Below, piece after piece: positions 13,621 to 26,141 of a DNA stretch of 64,000 bases. The notes under the pieces were generated by a model. That model worked only from the letters and a program-made list of their open reading frames with translations. It ran no database searches and was not told the DNA's origin. The first letter of the stretch is position 1. Each line of letters starts with the position of its first letter. The position numbers and the translations under genes were made by a program. This stretch comes from Viscum album. Taxonomy: Eukaryota > Streptophyta > Magnoliopsida > Santalales > Viscaceae. The stretch spans positions 51,320,605 to 51,384,604 of the forward strand of contig OY728160.1 of the NCBI GenBank assembly GCA_963277665.1. Direction: 5' to 3'.

Positions 13621-16600
13621 GATATGAAAATGTTTCATGCCTTAAAATAAATTGAGACATAAAAAATATGGACTATAGGTTATGTTTACTTCAATAATCA
13701 TTATCTAGATCAGAGATTTTTATATCATTGGATCTTCCATTTTCCCTTGGCTTAAGAGATATCAGGTACTTATCATCCTTGTTATCCCTTGGAGTAGATA
13801 ATTGTCTTTGATAATGGAAAATTTCCCCATATTTATGAAATAGAAATGTTAATGGTACCATACAGTGAAATTTATTTACATTGATCATGTTAAAAGAACT
13901 ATTCATTTTCCATATAAATTATCTACTTTATGACATATTTTTTCACACTAAAAAAATAATTGAGTTAAATTCTTTAAATTTCCCTTGGTTCCTCATTCTA
14001 TATTCTGGACATATAAGAAATTTAATCTTCTTTCCTTTATCACCTTAATAACATGATCTTCCAGGAGACATTACCTTCAACTTATTTCAAGTGTTTTGAG
14101 AATAAAATATGTAGCAATTTTTAATAATAATTTTTGATATCTAGATTGGAATAATCTCCAATCATATTACTTTAGATCCCATAATGTGAGGAACTTCATT
14201 TGGGTTATCATCACATTACCCATCATAGTGGTTATTGAATTGATTCCTCTTATTTACAACCATTAACTAAAATATTGGGATGATTAATGACGGGAATATT
14301 TAAAATTCTAAACTCATAAAATGGAAACCATGAATATTAAAGGGATAAGTCATAAATATCACATATTCCACAACCTTTGAATTTATGGGTTTCAATATAT
14401 GTTATCCAAGGTTTATATCCTAACAAAATATTTTGTGGTAATTATTATTCCCATGAAAATGGTTCATAATGATCTTATGAATTTACCAAATAACATCCAT
14501 TTCTTTTTTCAAACCATGTTTGAAATAGGGCCCCTTTATTTTTTACGAGGTGATGATATAGTTAATACCCAATATGCCATTTTCACAGTTATTACCCCTA
14601 TGTACAACTATTCTAGAGCCACAACCACCTATATTATCCAAACAATTTTTTTTTGGAAACCACTTAATATATTATTTTCCAAAACTCAAGTAAATTTTCA
14701 TATGTTTTGACTTATCAATATGGATTTCAATAATGTTTCATGATCCTAATTTCCAAAATTAACTAGAAATTTATTCGATACCAACTATGAAATACCATAT
14801 ATTTGATACACTTTATTTAATGATTTATTACATAAAAAATCATAATAAAATACCATATGATTGAGAGGCCTAGTGTATTTGAGAAATTAGATAAATATAA
14901 AATTAATTTAAAATAAAAATATAGGGAATTTACCAAAACACATTAACATGCCCTAAAAATTCAATGGCTCTTCTAAAACTACATGGGATAACCTGGGGAT
15001 GCACATGAAAATCGGGTGTCATATATATCCCATTAAGGGGATATTCCAAGCATAAAATGATAAAATTAATACATTTGAGTCAAGAGGCATATCAAGGTGA
15101 CATAAAATGGGTGAGAATAATAAACATGAACAATGTTTCATGATATAAGAGGATAATATCAAGGAGATGTTGGAATGCAAAAACAACATAAAATGGGACA
15201 TTATAATCATAAGTCAAGAATAACCACTAAAATATCATAACATAATCCGACTATGATAATATTACAAGAACCTTGTTTTTTATCTCATGGGATATAAAAA
15301 TTATATAATGCATTAGTGGGATATATAATTCTGGGTCCACCCATCACATTCATATCATCTACTTGATTTTTTATGCCATATAGATCATACAACATAAGAT
15401 CATATTTAATCACTTTTAATCAAAATATTTTGGATTTTCGGTTACATACCTATATTTCACCAATAAATTAAGGATAGTTATATGTTATCCCACATAGGTT
15501 AAATACCATGAGTGGGGGTGAATCTGGGTAGGCCAAATTAAACATTCCCCCCCATCGAATCTTGTTTCATCATTAAACAAAACACTATTAAATCTATTTC
15601 CTATAATAATGTATGAAAAAATTGAAATAATGAATGAGGCACAAAAATTTTAATTGGTTCACCCTCACTAGGCTACATCTAAGGAGAATACAATGATAAA
15701 TTGATGATTGTACTAAATCCATTATGGATCACTGGTAAGAATTTTGGTTTGTGATAGATCTCATCTATACCAGGCTCATTGTCTTTTCAAGGATTAGGTT
15801 CAGATCAATAATTTTCTAAGGAGCACTCCCCATGTCTCTTTCTATAATTTACTACTAGTGGAAAGGATCACTTTCTTCTTCTTACTTCACTCACTTCTGT
15901 TGGAAGGGATTCACCCAGAATTTATGGACTTGTAGGTCCCTTCAATTTCATTAATGCATGAATCCTCAATTATAGGTATATTCTCTATTAATACTCAAAT
16001 TTCATCTAATTAATGAATACCAATTTACTAAATACTACTGGGAAATTCCTTATGATCAACTTTGGTGATGATCACTACCTTTGCGAAGATCCTCTTTCAC
16101 AAAGCTCAAATAACCATCATGAAGCTTCTACCTTTCGTGAAGCTCACGTAGCCTCCATAAATCGCAACTATTTCGCGAAGCTCAACTATTCTTCATGAAA
16201 CTACTATATTTTTTAAAGATTACATAAACTTCATAAAAAATCCTATTTTGGGAAGCTCAAATAGCCTTTGGGAAGCTCCATTCTTTCATGAGGATGACTT
16301 TACCTTCCTAAATCCCCTTAATTTCGTTATACTCAAAACACTCAGTTGGATTTTTTAACCTTCATGAATTTATTCACATGAAAAACTTCACGAACCACCA
16401 TAAAAATTATGGGCCATAAGATTTTTGTTATGTTTCACTGAAATTTCAAGAGGGGGTAGAGGCCTACTTATAGATGTTTCCACCTATTCCCTAACCTTCC
16501 ATCCATGTCATCACCATTTCACAATACTCTATCTTTTCTACCGCAATGCCCCAGGAAAATTCCATATTCACAATTGTAATCATTTTCATGGAGATAACTA

Positions 16601-18789
16601 TCAAAATCATCACACTTCTATTATGCTCCACCCATTATGATCCTTATGTTCACCATTCATGATGCTCTTCATTGACGCATAGATCCATGTCAACATTCTT
16701 CGAACCTTCGCAAAACACCCTTTGTGAATCCCAAATTCACATAACTCGTTCCTTTTCAAATTTTTATAAGGCATTCAAGGAAATACAATTTTCATGATGC
16801 TACCAAAACTCCATATTCTGGACCTCACAAATTTGGCAAGAATTGGGAAACGAAGTCACCTTGCGTACATAATTTTATGTAATTCCTCCATGGAATACAT
16901 TCCTTTGTCTTGGATCTTTATTAACATTCCTAGTAAACATGATCTCTAGACTCCATAACTATCCTTGGAAACCCACTTTATCAACAAAAAAAATAAACCC
17001 AAAAATACTAAAATGTTACATTAATGGAGTTTTGGCCAACATTATATATATGAGAATACCATTGAGTGGAAAAGGGGATGGGTATTTACTATTCAAATGT
17101 ATGTCATGGAAAATCATAGGATTATTTCAGATGTATAATGGGTGCACATAAATTTTCATTGAAGGGTATAATTAGATTTTGAAGTGGTTTCTCAATAATT
17201 ATAAATCATAAAGATTCTAAAGGTATTTTTAAAATATTCCAATTTGAAAATTTGGAAAATAAAAGGCATAATGCAAATAATGTGCATGAATAAAGAGGAG
17301 GAGAAGATACCTTACCATGAGAGGGATCTTCAAAAATCATGAGATGAGCATATTATAAGACTGAGAACAACTAGCTGGTGGGGGTATAGAAGGGGATAGG
17401 TATAGGAAATTCATTCCCAATGGGTTTTGGTTGAAGAGGATTGGGAGGCTGGTTTGGTATTTATTACAAATGAGGGGGATTGTTTATTAATTTATAAACA
17501 TAGGTTTTGGATGCTGTATAAGAAAAAAATCATACCATGGGTTTTTCCCATGATTTTTAACATATGATTAGTTTTGAATATTATATTAGTCTATGAATTG
17601 AAATCATTACAATAATACCAATTTTGATGTGAAAGTGAGTCATGTTTCTAAAGAAATGATTTAAAAACCATAAAATATAATATAGGTTTTGGGGGAATCA
17701 TTAAAGGATTGTAAAATTAATCAAACCACTTAAAAAATGTATTTTCAAGATGAAATATATATTTTTCCAAGAAAAATCCTTATAGTATTTATTACATCAC
17801 TTATGGGATGTTATTAGGTCATAATATAGACCATATATTTATGTCGTATTTATTTTTTACCCAAAAATCCCATTATCTTAAAAAATTATGAACATTTCAC
17901 CATTGTATAATATCAATATGATTATTTATAAAATAATAACTATTTTATCTTTCTAATTCTCAAAATATGAGAATTTACACTTAAATAATTTATTTTATTT
18001 AAAAAAAAACATTTTTATGATACTACCATGTTTTGACCATTATAAAAATTACATTCGACATAATTAAATTATATTATCATCTATATGTAAATATATATTA
18101 TTTAACATGAGTATTTTATGAAAATAATATTTATTTCATAGATTTTGAATTTATAAAAATGTGTGTATTAATTAAAACAATATATTTTCAAAATAAAAAA
18201 TTAATGTTTCTTTATACCTAATTCTTTTCAAACTCATTATATAATAATTTATAAATTAATTATAAATATGAATAAAAATAATCATTATTTAATTAAGAAG
18301 GAAATATAAAAATTCTTTTTTCTAGTGTCTAGATACATAACCCCTTATTACACCCGTGTACACTCTTAGGGTACGGAGTATGATGGTGATATTCTCCTAA
18401 GGTGGTTTAGAAAAAATGGTTTGGGTTGTGAAATCAATAATCATGAACTTATCCCATAAATATTTTGAATCGTATTTCAGTTTTTTGATCATAGCTTTGG
18501 ACTGGTCATGATAAAAACCAAGTGACACCATATCCCTTTGAAGTTCTGATAAATGAGCTTCATAGGGTATGTTCCTACTAGATGAGACCATAATTCATTT
18601 CATCTATGTCAGTTGGATTTCATTAAAACAATTAATATATAAGAATCATAATGTTCCCCATAAAGTGTATATATTCTAAAAGATTATGATTCTTAATGGT
18701 ATTTTATGTATAACTGGATACAACAGTCCAAAATAGCCAAATTGGTTATTGTGTTTTCTATAACTACATTCCTTAATAAGTAATTTGTC
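13621..18789. other. Decayed repeat DNA, no gene recognised
   Basis: If A, B and the pol remnant form one element, gag should lie here on the minus strand, but I could not recognise a gag or zinc-knuckle motif. The stretch 16,060-16,290 is unusual for its recurring GAAGCTC-type words (see separate entry). The rest is AT-rich with scattered short frames only. Confidence 0.5.
16060..16290. repeat. GAAGCTC / TTCGCGAAGCTC word cluster
   Basis: The word GAAGCTC or a one-base variant recurs many times, for example TTTCGTGAAGCTC at 16,132 and TTTCGCGAAGCTC at 16,170. The reverse complement, GAGCTTCGCGAA, is the dominant word in the solo LTR at 38.5-39.1 kb. I infer a decayed, oppositely oriented relative of that LTR. 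Confidence 0.45.
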
Positions 18790-19331
18790 CATTAAAAAGG
18801 TAAATTCATTTATAAAATATTGGGTCATTATAGGAATGATGGAATCGACCAATTTTTTAGGTATTTTTCATGGAATCGATTGAGGGAATCTCAAGATAAT
18901 ATGTGTATTCCATTTTTTTGAAGGTGCATCAATATATGATTTTTATTATGGTTATTGGATAAATTTTAGATATTGTACTTTTGAATAGGTATATGAGTTT
19001 GGGGTTTCGTTTAGCATAGGTTCAGACGTGTTTCATGAGTACACCATACCCCATAGCATGAGGTTTCAACTATATACTGATGTTCGATGATAATTTAGGC
19101 TTTATAACTAATTAAATTAATTTATTAAATAATTATGAATTGATAAAATGAGTTGAATAATTAATTATAGATAATTTATAATTTAAAACTAGATATTTTA
19201 CTTTGATATGGGTGTTGATGATGTTGACGCGAGATTTGATAGGCTTAGAAGAGGATGGCTAAGTGTGATTTTAAAAATGTAATAAATCCGTTATTGAGGA
19301 AAGTGATCCCTCATTCATTACCCTCTGTAAT

Positions 19332-19335
<4 letters not shown>

Positions 19336-19363
<28 letters not shown>
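19336..19363 (+). repeat. (AT)n microsatellite
   Basis: Uninterrupted alternating A and T over about 28 bases. Confidence 0.95.
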
Positions 19364-20603
19364 GACATGTGATTTTTGTTCTCCCAAAACTATGAAAGAT
19401 TAACCTTTTAATTAAATAAATTATTTTAATTAATTAAAATTATGATGACTGAACTGAACAAAGTTCAAATGGACATGATATACCCAGGTGCACTGTCTTG
19501 GTGTGTCGAACATTAACGAAAAATCCATTAATTATGATATAATGCCTTATAAAACTTGGACCCCATGGAGATAAAATTAAATAAACTTAAATGAACATGA
19601 TTTAGGGGACCTAGTGATATGTTCCCCAGTGACCTCTTGGTTTTGGTTAGTGATGTATGAAAATGGATGACCTATGGATTTTCCATGTGTGAACCTTGGG
19701 ATTCCTTAAGGACTACATGATAGTGAGATGAATTTGGGATGATTGTTCCTTCCCCACTGATAAGTGATCACCTAGGTATATCTATCCCATGACATAGATA
19801 TATAGGATGGGTGTGAGGACCGACCAAGTGTGACATGGGAATGGTATGTGCTTGAGGTCATTTTCCCTAGTGTGGTACTGATACAAGATTAATTATGAGT
19901 CCAATGAACACATGATTCTATTTGGATGATGCCAAGGGATGTCATTCCTTCTAAGTGATGGGAATGTACAAAGAGTTTGAGATTGAGATCAAGGAGACCA
20001 AGAGGGGTGCTCATATTATGATGAGACATAGGGGACCTCAATATGTACCAAAATAAGATATTAACCTAATAGGGGGTGTATGGAAATGGGTAGTTATGAC
20101 AGTTTGTGTCACAATAGAACCCAAATCGATGATGTAAGCTCTAGGTGGTTGTGGTGTTAAGAATTTTGACGATTTGGGTGGGACACACTACCCCTGAGAT
20201 ATATTGAGACATATATAATTCCTTATATTGGCTCTATAGATCAAAACATTGAGACTACTACTATGGGATTCCCATTGTATTATTATGGGTTCAATGATGA
20301 TGCCTAATGATTATTGGATCACCTATGTATACCTCTTAAGGATCAAATGTGATGCCTGATATTATTGGATTACATATGGTCATTTCCTTAAAAATAAAAA
20401 AATTCCCAATAATATTGGATTTCCCAGTATTATCCCCTAAGGAACTATAAATAAGCTTCACATTAGTAGATTTCTTTGGGTTATCCCCTAATGAATCATA
20501 ATTGTGATTCATATATTGAATTTTCTAGGGTTTTAACCAAGGAATCAATGATTATTCCTTATGATTATAGGATAACATAATATTACCTCTTAGGTATTAT
20601 ATT

Positions 20604-20608
20604 TGATA
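20604..20608 (+). repeat. Target-site duplication TGATA, left
   Basis: TGATA directly precedes the TGTCACGACC terminus and is repeated exactly at 31,991-31,995 after the ...TTCTTACA terminus. Confidence 0.93.
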
Positions 20609-21869
20609 TGTCACGACCCGACCCTACCCGTGCTTGAGCCGCAACTACCCCAAGCCTGTTTCCATAGTCCAGGGGCTGGCGACCAGCACCGAAGGCATAA
20701 AAACTCGGGGAGGCCTTTGCCTGAGTACCTGTACACACACACACAGCACACTCAACGCAGAAGTGTAGAAGTAAAAAGGAAAAGAAAAGTACGAATTGCT
20801 ATAAATAAACCATAAAAGTGCACCAACCTCTAAAACGTACAAAGAAAGTGCTGAGGTAAACTGAAAAGAAACGGGGAAAAACATGCACCCAACCAGAAAA
20901 GTGCCACAACCCGACAACATGTAAGAAAAAGGAAAATAGCTGGAAGGGACCCCCACCTGGAACCCGACTACGACCCCCGCAGGCGGTCCAAGCTCCCGAA
21001 CTCCTAAGCTTCGCTGATGTAATGACCAAACTGTCCGTCGTCTGCAAGGGCACACAAAAGTGGGGGAAAAGCCCAAGCAGGTGTGAGTATAAAAATACTC
21101 AGTAGGATACCCAGAAGGCTCTAGGGAGCAACAATGGAGGTACATAAGGGTGAGCAGTAGATCTGACAGGGTATAGTAAAGGAATACAACAAGGAGTGCA
21201 GTAGAGTAACAATAGAGAGAGTCCAGCTCAACCCAACAAGAGGAAAGAATGTACACTCATCCAAACACAACGAGCTAGAAATGGTGAGAAGATGAACTTC
21301 CCATCGAGTCTTCGCTGCATATAGTTGGAGAGTAGACTTTTCCAACCATGAGAAGCTAGACACGGAAAGCACGTGGCATACCCTGTGCGTATTCGCCTCT
21401 CTTGGAAGGAGAGTAACCAAACCCAAGATACATATACATATGCTCAACAAGAAGCCCAAACAAGGTCGTAAGGGGATATCTATCCCGTAGCTCAGCCCAA
21501 GAAAGTGAGTAGCCAATAGTCCTAGAAGTAAACACCATCGATGCCCAGCATCCCTCACGTCTGCCCCGAATTGCAAGTCGAATGGCTCAAATCACTGCAC
21601 CTCGACACTATACGCTTTGGGTGGAACTGACTCACCCACACTATTTTAGGTCGTGTCACAAGGACGCGTCTCGGTGGGGAATGCGCCCATCATTTTTGAG
21701 TGTTCTGGGGGAAAGTCAACTACACCTCGTCACTTCCATACGATCGAGAAGTCTTCTCGATGGAAAAGTTGTCACAACACTAACCCATACAACCAAGGAT
21801 CCCACTCCAGTAGTCACGGTAAAAAATCCACAGACTAGCCTAGTTGAAAGGACTGAGTCTGAAATGACA

Positions 21870-22395
21870 ATGGGTGGCCCACTGCCCAGACCTGCTGGAG
21901 GGTAATTCATAATAAGATATCGGGTGACCCACTACCCACCCCTGCTGGAGGGTAAACCCTAATAATTAATCAGGCGACCCACTACCCAGCCCTGCTGGAG
22001 GGTAGACCCAGAACAAGTCGACAGGCGACCCACTGCCCAGCCCTGCTGGAGGGTAGACCCGAAACAAGTCGACAGGCGACCCACTGCCCAGCCCTGCTGG
22101 AGGGTAGACCTGGAACAAGTCGACAGACGACCCACTGCCCAGCCCTGCTGGAGGGTAGACCCGGAATAAGTCGACGGGTGACCCACTACCCAGCCCTGCT
22201 GGAGGGTAGACCCTCAAGAGTCGTCGGGAGACCCACTTCCAAGTCTCTCCTGGAGGGTAAACCGTATATGTCAGTGAGCAACCCACTGCCCAGTCTCTTC
22301 TGGAGGGTAAACCCGAAGAAGTCGATGAGCAACCCACTACCCAGTCTCTGCTGGAGGGTAAACCCAGAACTACTCTGGCCATCCCTACTGGATGG
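21870..22395. repeat. 51-bp minisatellite in the 3' LTR, about 10 units
   Basis: The word CTGCTGGAGGGTA recurs every 51 bases, for example at 21,992, 22,043, 22,094, 22,145 and 22,196, with GACCCACTGCCCAG just before it. Because 51 is a multiple of three, the array stays open over long distances and on the minus strand gives a 17-residue repeat beginning VYPPAGLGSGSP. I treat that as a by-product, not a gene. Confidence 0.93.
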
Positions 22396-23819
22396 TACAA
22401 CAATGGTAAATAGAACTCGGTGTGGGTATCATGCAACCACACAGCTCCAGCCCAAAACCATGGGAAACTACTCAACCCTACTGGTCTAAACTATCATGAA
22501 CATGAGAACCCTCTATGTCAGGATAGGTCAAAGGTACGCAAAGCAAAACACGACACACAAATGGGGTCCACATGGCATGTGGCCCCAATTCAACCCCATC
22601 CATGCACACAAATATTCTCAGGTACCAAGATCCACACGTACCTCCCAGTGTTACCGTATACTCCCAGGTTACACCACATCTCCATCCAAAATGATAATGT
22701 GCACACGGCACCCAACGTCAACACGAAGGCGGAACATAACAACTCCAACCTGCCACCTCAATGGCTGAGGAACAACCAACCACATCTCTTCAAGCATTTA
22801 CATCACTCACATGGGAGTGCACGCGATCACACGCCAAGGGTCTGCTACAAACACATTAGGACGAACCACCACCAGAGCGCCTTACTTGCTTCCATATTTA
22901 ATAAGATCATGTAAGAGGATCCACTCACCTGAACAGATTACACCATTTTAATCCTCGCAAACAAAACATGTGAGATCGACTACTTACTTGCCTCGAACGG
23001 ATATCCGATGGAAAAGTCTCCAACACTGCCTTATGCCCGAACGACATCCCGTGATCCTAAGCCTCGGCCCAGAAAACAGTCGGCGCATCGCACCATTACG
23101 ATCCCCTCGGGAAAACGTGTCCAATGGACTGCTCTCTTGAGTGCAACGGATATCCAGAGAAAAAGATGCATTCCGGTGCACCGCACATGAGCGGTGGTTC
23201 GTGGGACCCGCATCTTAGTCTCGAAACACAAGGAATGGATCACGCCGTTGCGATCCTCTCGAAAAAGCACCCAAGAAGGACTATTCACTTGACCAAAATG
23301 GCCACCTGGTGATAAAGCCATAAATCACCGTCAACTCCCAAAACGGACCTCATGGGGCCCACATCATCATGAGAAATTAAAGAGGGCAGATTACACTAAT
23401 GCAATTCCCTCGGAAAAACACCCAAAAATGACTGCTCGCATACCCCGAACAGTCGTCTGATGAAAAAGTTACAGAACGCTGCTCGCAGCTCAACAGACGG
23501 GCCGTGGGGCCCATGCCTCAACTCTGGCTTCAACGCCCGAAACCACCCTATAAAGCATCGCCCAGGTGCCAGGGTCCCAACGCCGCTGACGTCGCTCAAA
23601 CCAGACGTTAGTTGAATCTGCGCCGTCCAAAACAACATCCCCCAGAAAAACATCAATTCACATAATGACGTGTCGCACCTCTGAGGCCCCTCGTTTCGGT
23701 AATTAAAAATTTCTAAAACCATATCAAAAAGTTCTCCTTGTCGTCTGGAGTTCACTACCATAGACGACAAGAAAAATAGACATCCTTAATGAAAATTACA
23801 GACGTCCGAAGAGGGGACG

Positions 23820-24230
23820 AATTCCCCTCTTGGGCTGGACCGGCCTGGGCTGGCCCGCGCCCGCCGGCCCGGCTCACAGCTCCGGCCCGCGGCCTTGCCA
23901 TGCGGGCCGACCGTGGACTCGCAGTCCATGCTCCGATAGGCCACGCGGTCTGGTCGGTCCGCCGTGCGAAGACCCGCAAGACGTAGGTCGTTGTCTCCCC
24001 AGCGGGGTCGCGCGCCGCGACCCCTGTTCTCCGTCGCGACCGGCGAGCTCGGCCTCGCCCTCGCAGTCGTCAGGCCGCCCTGGCCTCTCACCCCCAGTGC
24101 CAACCTCCACTGAACACCCGCTATGCCCTACACCTTAGCCCATGCCGCCGTCCAAGATCCCCGCCGCCGCCTCCTAAGGACGTCGCGCCGCCGCTCGAGC
24201 CCGCCGGAAACCGAAAACCCACAGACTTCA
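23820..24230. other. CpG- and GC-rich block in the 3' LTR
   Basis: This block is far richer in G, C and CpG than any flanking DNA. Its counterpart is 30,660-31,020 in the other LTR. It could be the promoter/leader part of the LTR, but I see no firm TATA box or start site in it. I looked for ribosomal RNA similarity and saw none. Confidence 0.7.
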
Positions 24231-25202
24231 TCGAACCACTGTGGTATCCTCCGAACTCAGATTTCAATTACAAAAGATGTGTTGGAAAGATAATAAAATC
24301 TATTATGGATTCATGTGCTTCTTTATAATATCAAGAAATTATTTGATGCAAAAATTTGGATTCAAAGAGGGGTTCAGGATTTAAAACTCAAATGAACACC
24401 ACCTACCTCTTGGGTGTAGCCCGATGCGTCGCCGTTGACCCGCCGAAGTAGCCGCGCCTCATCGGAGTCACCTCACAGGAGTCAAGGAGGAGAGGGGAGA
24501 AGCTTTCCAGGGGTGGTGGAAATGAGGGAGAAGAGAAGGGTGGGGGGTTAGGTTAATTAAATAAATTAATTAACTTAAACACCCTCTCGCGGCCCCGTAC
24601 CCGAACTCTGGACGGGGTCGGGATTAAGCCTCCCCTATGCTAAAAACCACTCATTGAGCGCAACGGCAGTCTCAGATGTTTAATCCGAGGCCCCGATCGA
24701 AAGTCATAAAAGCAACGCCATGGGCCTCTAAATTACGAAAACGCCCCTGGGGGCATTTTTTACAGACGGACCGCACCCATGAAGATTACACCCCTCCAAG
24801 GGTAAACGACACGTTACAGACTCAACGGTGCCCTCGGTATCTCAATTTGAGCAACCGTTTAAGAGATACTTGAGTTAAGCTGTTAAACAAATAAATTAAT
24901 TATTTAATTTATCCGTTTCATGTTCCGAAAGTGAGAGAGGGGTCCAAACATCCCGCGCCGACATGTTTTATGTTGTTAATAGGGTAAAAACCCAATTCCG
25001 AACCCATCGGTACACTCGGATCACTGATCCAGATCACCGTTTAGGAGTTAACCCATTTACTTTTCATTCCCAATGTGAACGCACTGAAAATTTATTTCCG
25101 GCCACACCGGGGCTCGGAATCGCACGCCATCTGAAGGCGCTTCTCTAGAATAATATCAAGAATATTACAAAGTCATTTATAGACAAAAACAAGGGTCTTA
25201 AA

Positions 25203-25217
25203 GCATTCCCTCCTTCA
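25203..25217 (-). other. Polypurine tract
   Basis: On the minus strand GAAGGAGGGAATGCT sits directly before the 3' LTR. This is the expected position and composition for the plus-strand DNA primer of an LTR retrotransposon. Confidence 0.8.
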
Positions 25218-25541
25218 TGATTTACATCCCCGAAAATCAAAACTAGGGAACAACTCAGGGTAGTAAGCCCGTACCTGGCTCTTTCGTACCCAGAAGAACT
25301 CTTGCACAGTTCTGCACCACCGCACACAGACCAAAGGATTTGATCCGTTCACGCGAGGTCTTCCCTCACCGATGACATGCATAGGAGCACACACACTTCT
25401 TCTCGGGTGAGTCACGTTGGAGACGTCATGCACCCAACCCAGCCTTTGGGGATAGGGCAAGGCGGTAGGGAACCTCGCCATCCCTTCGCATGGTCTCAAA
25501 CGGTCCGAAGGACCTCGGGGGTAGCTCACCTCCCCGACCAA
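25215..25541 (-). pseudogene. C-terminal tail of Ty3/gypsy pol (post-integrase region)
   Basis: An uninterrupted 108-codon minus-strand frame. Toward its middle, VHDVSNVTHPRRSV matches the family VHDVFHVSMLRR motif. Near the end, LVCVRWCRTVQEFFW followed by YYPELFPSFDFRG matches the family LVKVLWRNH..EEATWE..YPELF tail. It ends just before the polypurine tract, as expected. The part of integrase that should precede it, with the catalytic core, is missing. The Met at its start is not a biological start. Confidence 0.82.
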
Positions 25542-26141
25542 ACCACTACGTCATATGCCGCAACTGGAATCACCTCCCATGCCTGGAACAAGGCTCGGTG
25601 ATTCCCTCCTTCAGAATATCCATATGGTGGAACACCCAAGGATATCTGGTCTCGCAAGGTTTCACATTCGATGTCTCACAACCAATACTCTCTTACACGC
25701 TCGGAGAGCGAAGGAGTCAGCACCATCAACTAAATAAAAGGTCATATGCCCTTTTACCCTACCAACACATGGCCATGCCGACGCCCTACGTCACCCTGGT
25801 AATAACCTAAGCAAGGAGCAGGGAGAGAAGAATTTCAAAGACAGAGTCTAACAATTCTACTAAAAAAGTATAATAGTTCTAGAGAATACCTCTTATCACC
25901 TCATGCTCTACAGGATCATAGACATCCAAAGCTCACAGCTATCCGCGACCCCAACTGTCAGCTCCCAGAGCCTTACATGGACCACCTAGTGGTGATGGGA
26001 AGACCTTGTAAGTTCGTCCTCCACTTCCAGATCCTCCTGCTCATATGCTAGAACCACCTCTCGGGGTACTACTCCGATCATGGCGCTGCCTCCATCGCAG
26101 TGGTTCACCTACTGCCTGCCCGAAGCTCTCCGCATGCCTAG
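25542..26141 (-). other. Interior of the element, unassigned
   Basis: Lies between the zinc knuckle and the pol tail. Protease, reverse transcriptase and RNase H should be here (more than 2 kb in a full element), but only about 0.6 kb is present and I recognise none of their motifs. I infer that the deletion junction falls in this segment. Confidence 0.55.

Larger units (their letters stand above)
18790..20608. repeat. Diverged direct repeat, copy B, left part
   Basis: Colinear with copy A (3330-5775). It is split by the 11.4-kb retrotransposon and resumes at 31,991. From 20,295 the sequence is a degenerate tandem repeat with steps of about 50-53 bp, marked by TTATTGGATCACC, TATTGGATTACAT and TATTGGATTTCCC. 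Confidence 0.6.
20609..25202 (-). repeat. 3' LTR of the 11.4-kb element (about 4.6 kb)
   Basis: It aligns end to end with 27,398-31,990. It starts TGTCACGACC on the plus strand and ends near GGTCTTAAA, where CA is expected. From left to right it holds a stretch with many short frames, the 51-bp minisatellite (21,870-22,395), a mixed region, a CpG-rich block (23,820-24,230) and an AT-rich TTAATTAA-type stretch near 24,555. It is unusually long for an LTR but within the range known for some plant Ty3/gypsy lineages. None of the many frames in it resembles a known protein. Confidence 0.92.

Noticed and set aside
18397..18591. 64-codon minus-strand frame considered as gag of the old element
   Set aside because: No Retrotrans_gag motif (no FxGxxxPxxAxxWL or WW...W core) could be recognised.
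20645..21256. 203-codon minus-strand frame, the longest in the window
   Set aside because: It lies wholly in the LTR, overlaps other frames, has no known motif, and its counterpart in the other LTR is broken. It is a chance frame in less AT-rich LTR sequence.
21966..22475. 169-codon frame with a 17-residue repeat that looks like a repeat protein
   Set aside because: Explained by the 51-bp minisatellite, whose period is a multiple of three. Several frames are open at once and none has a promoter or start context.
23789..24138. Proline/arginine-rich frames on both strands
   Set aside because: Overlapping frames on both strands arising from the CpG-rich LTR block; no domain.
23820..24230. GC-rich stretch considered as ribosomal RNA gene sequence or plastid insertion
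   Set aside because: No recognisable rRNA or plastid motif. It occurs in both LTRs at the same relative place, so it is LTR sequence.
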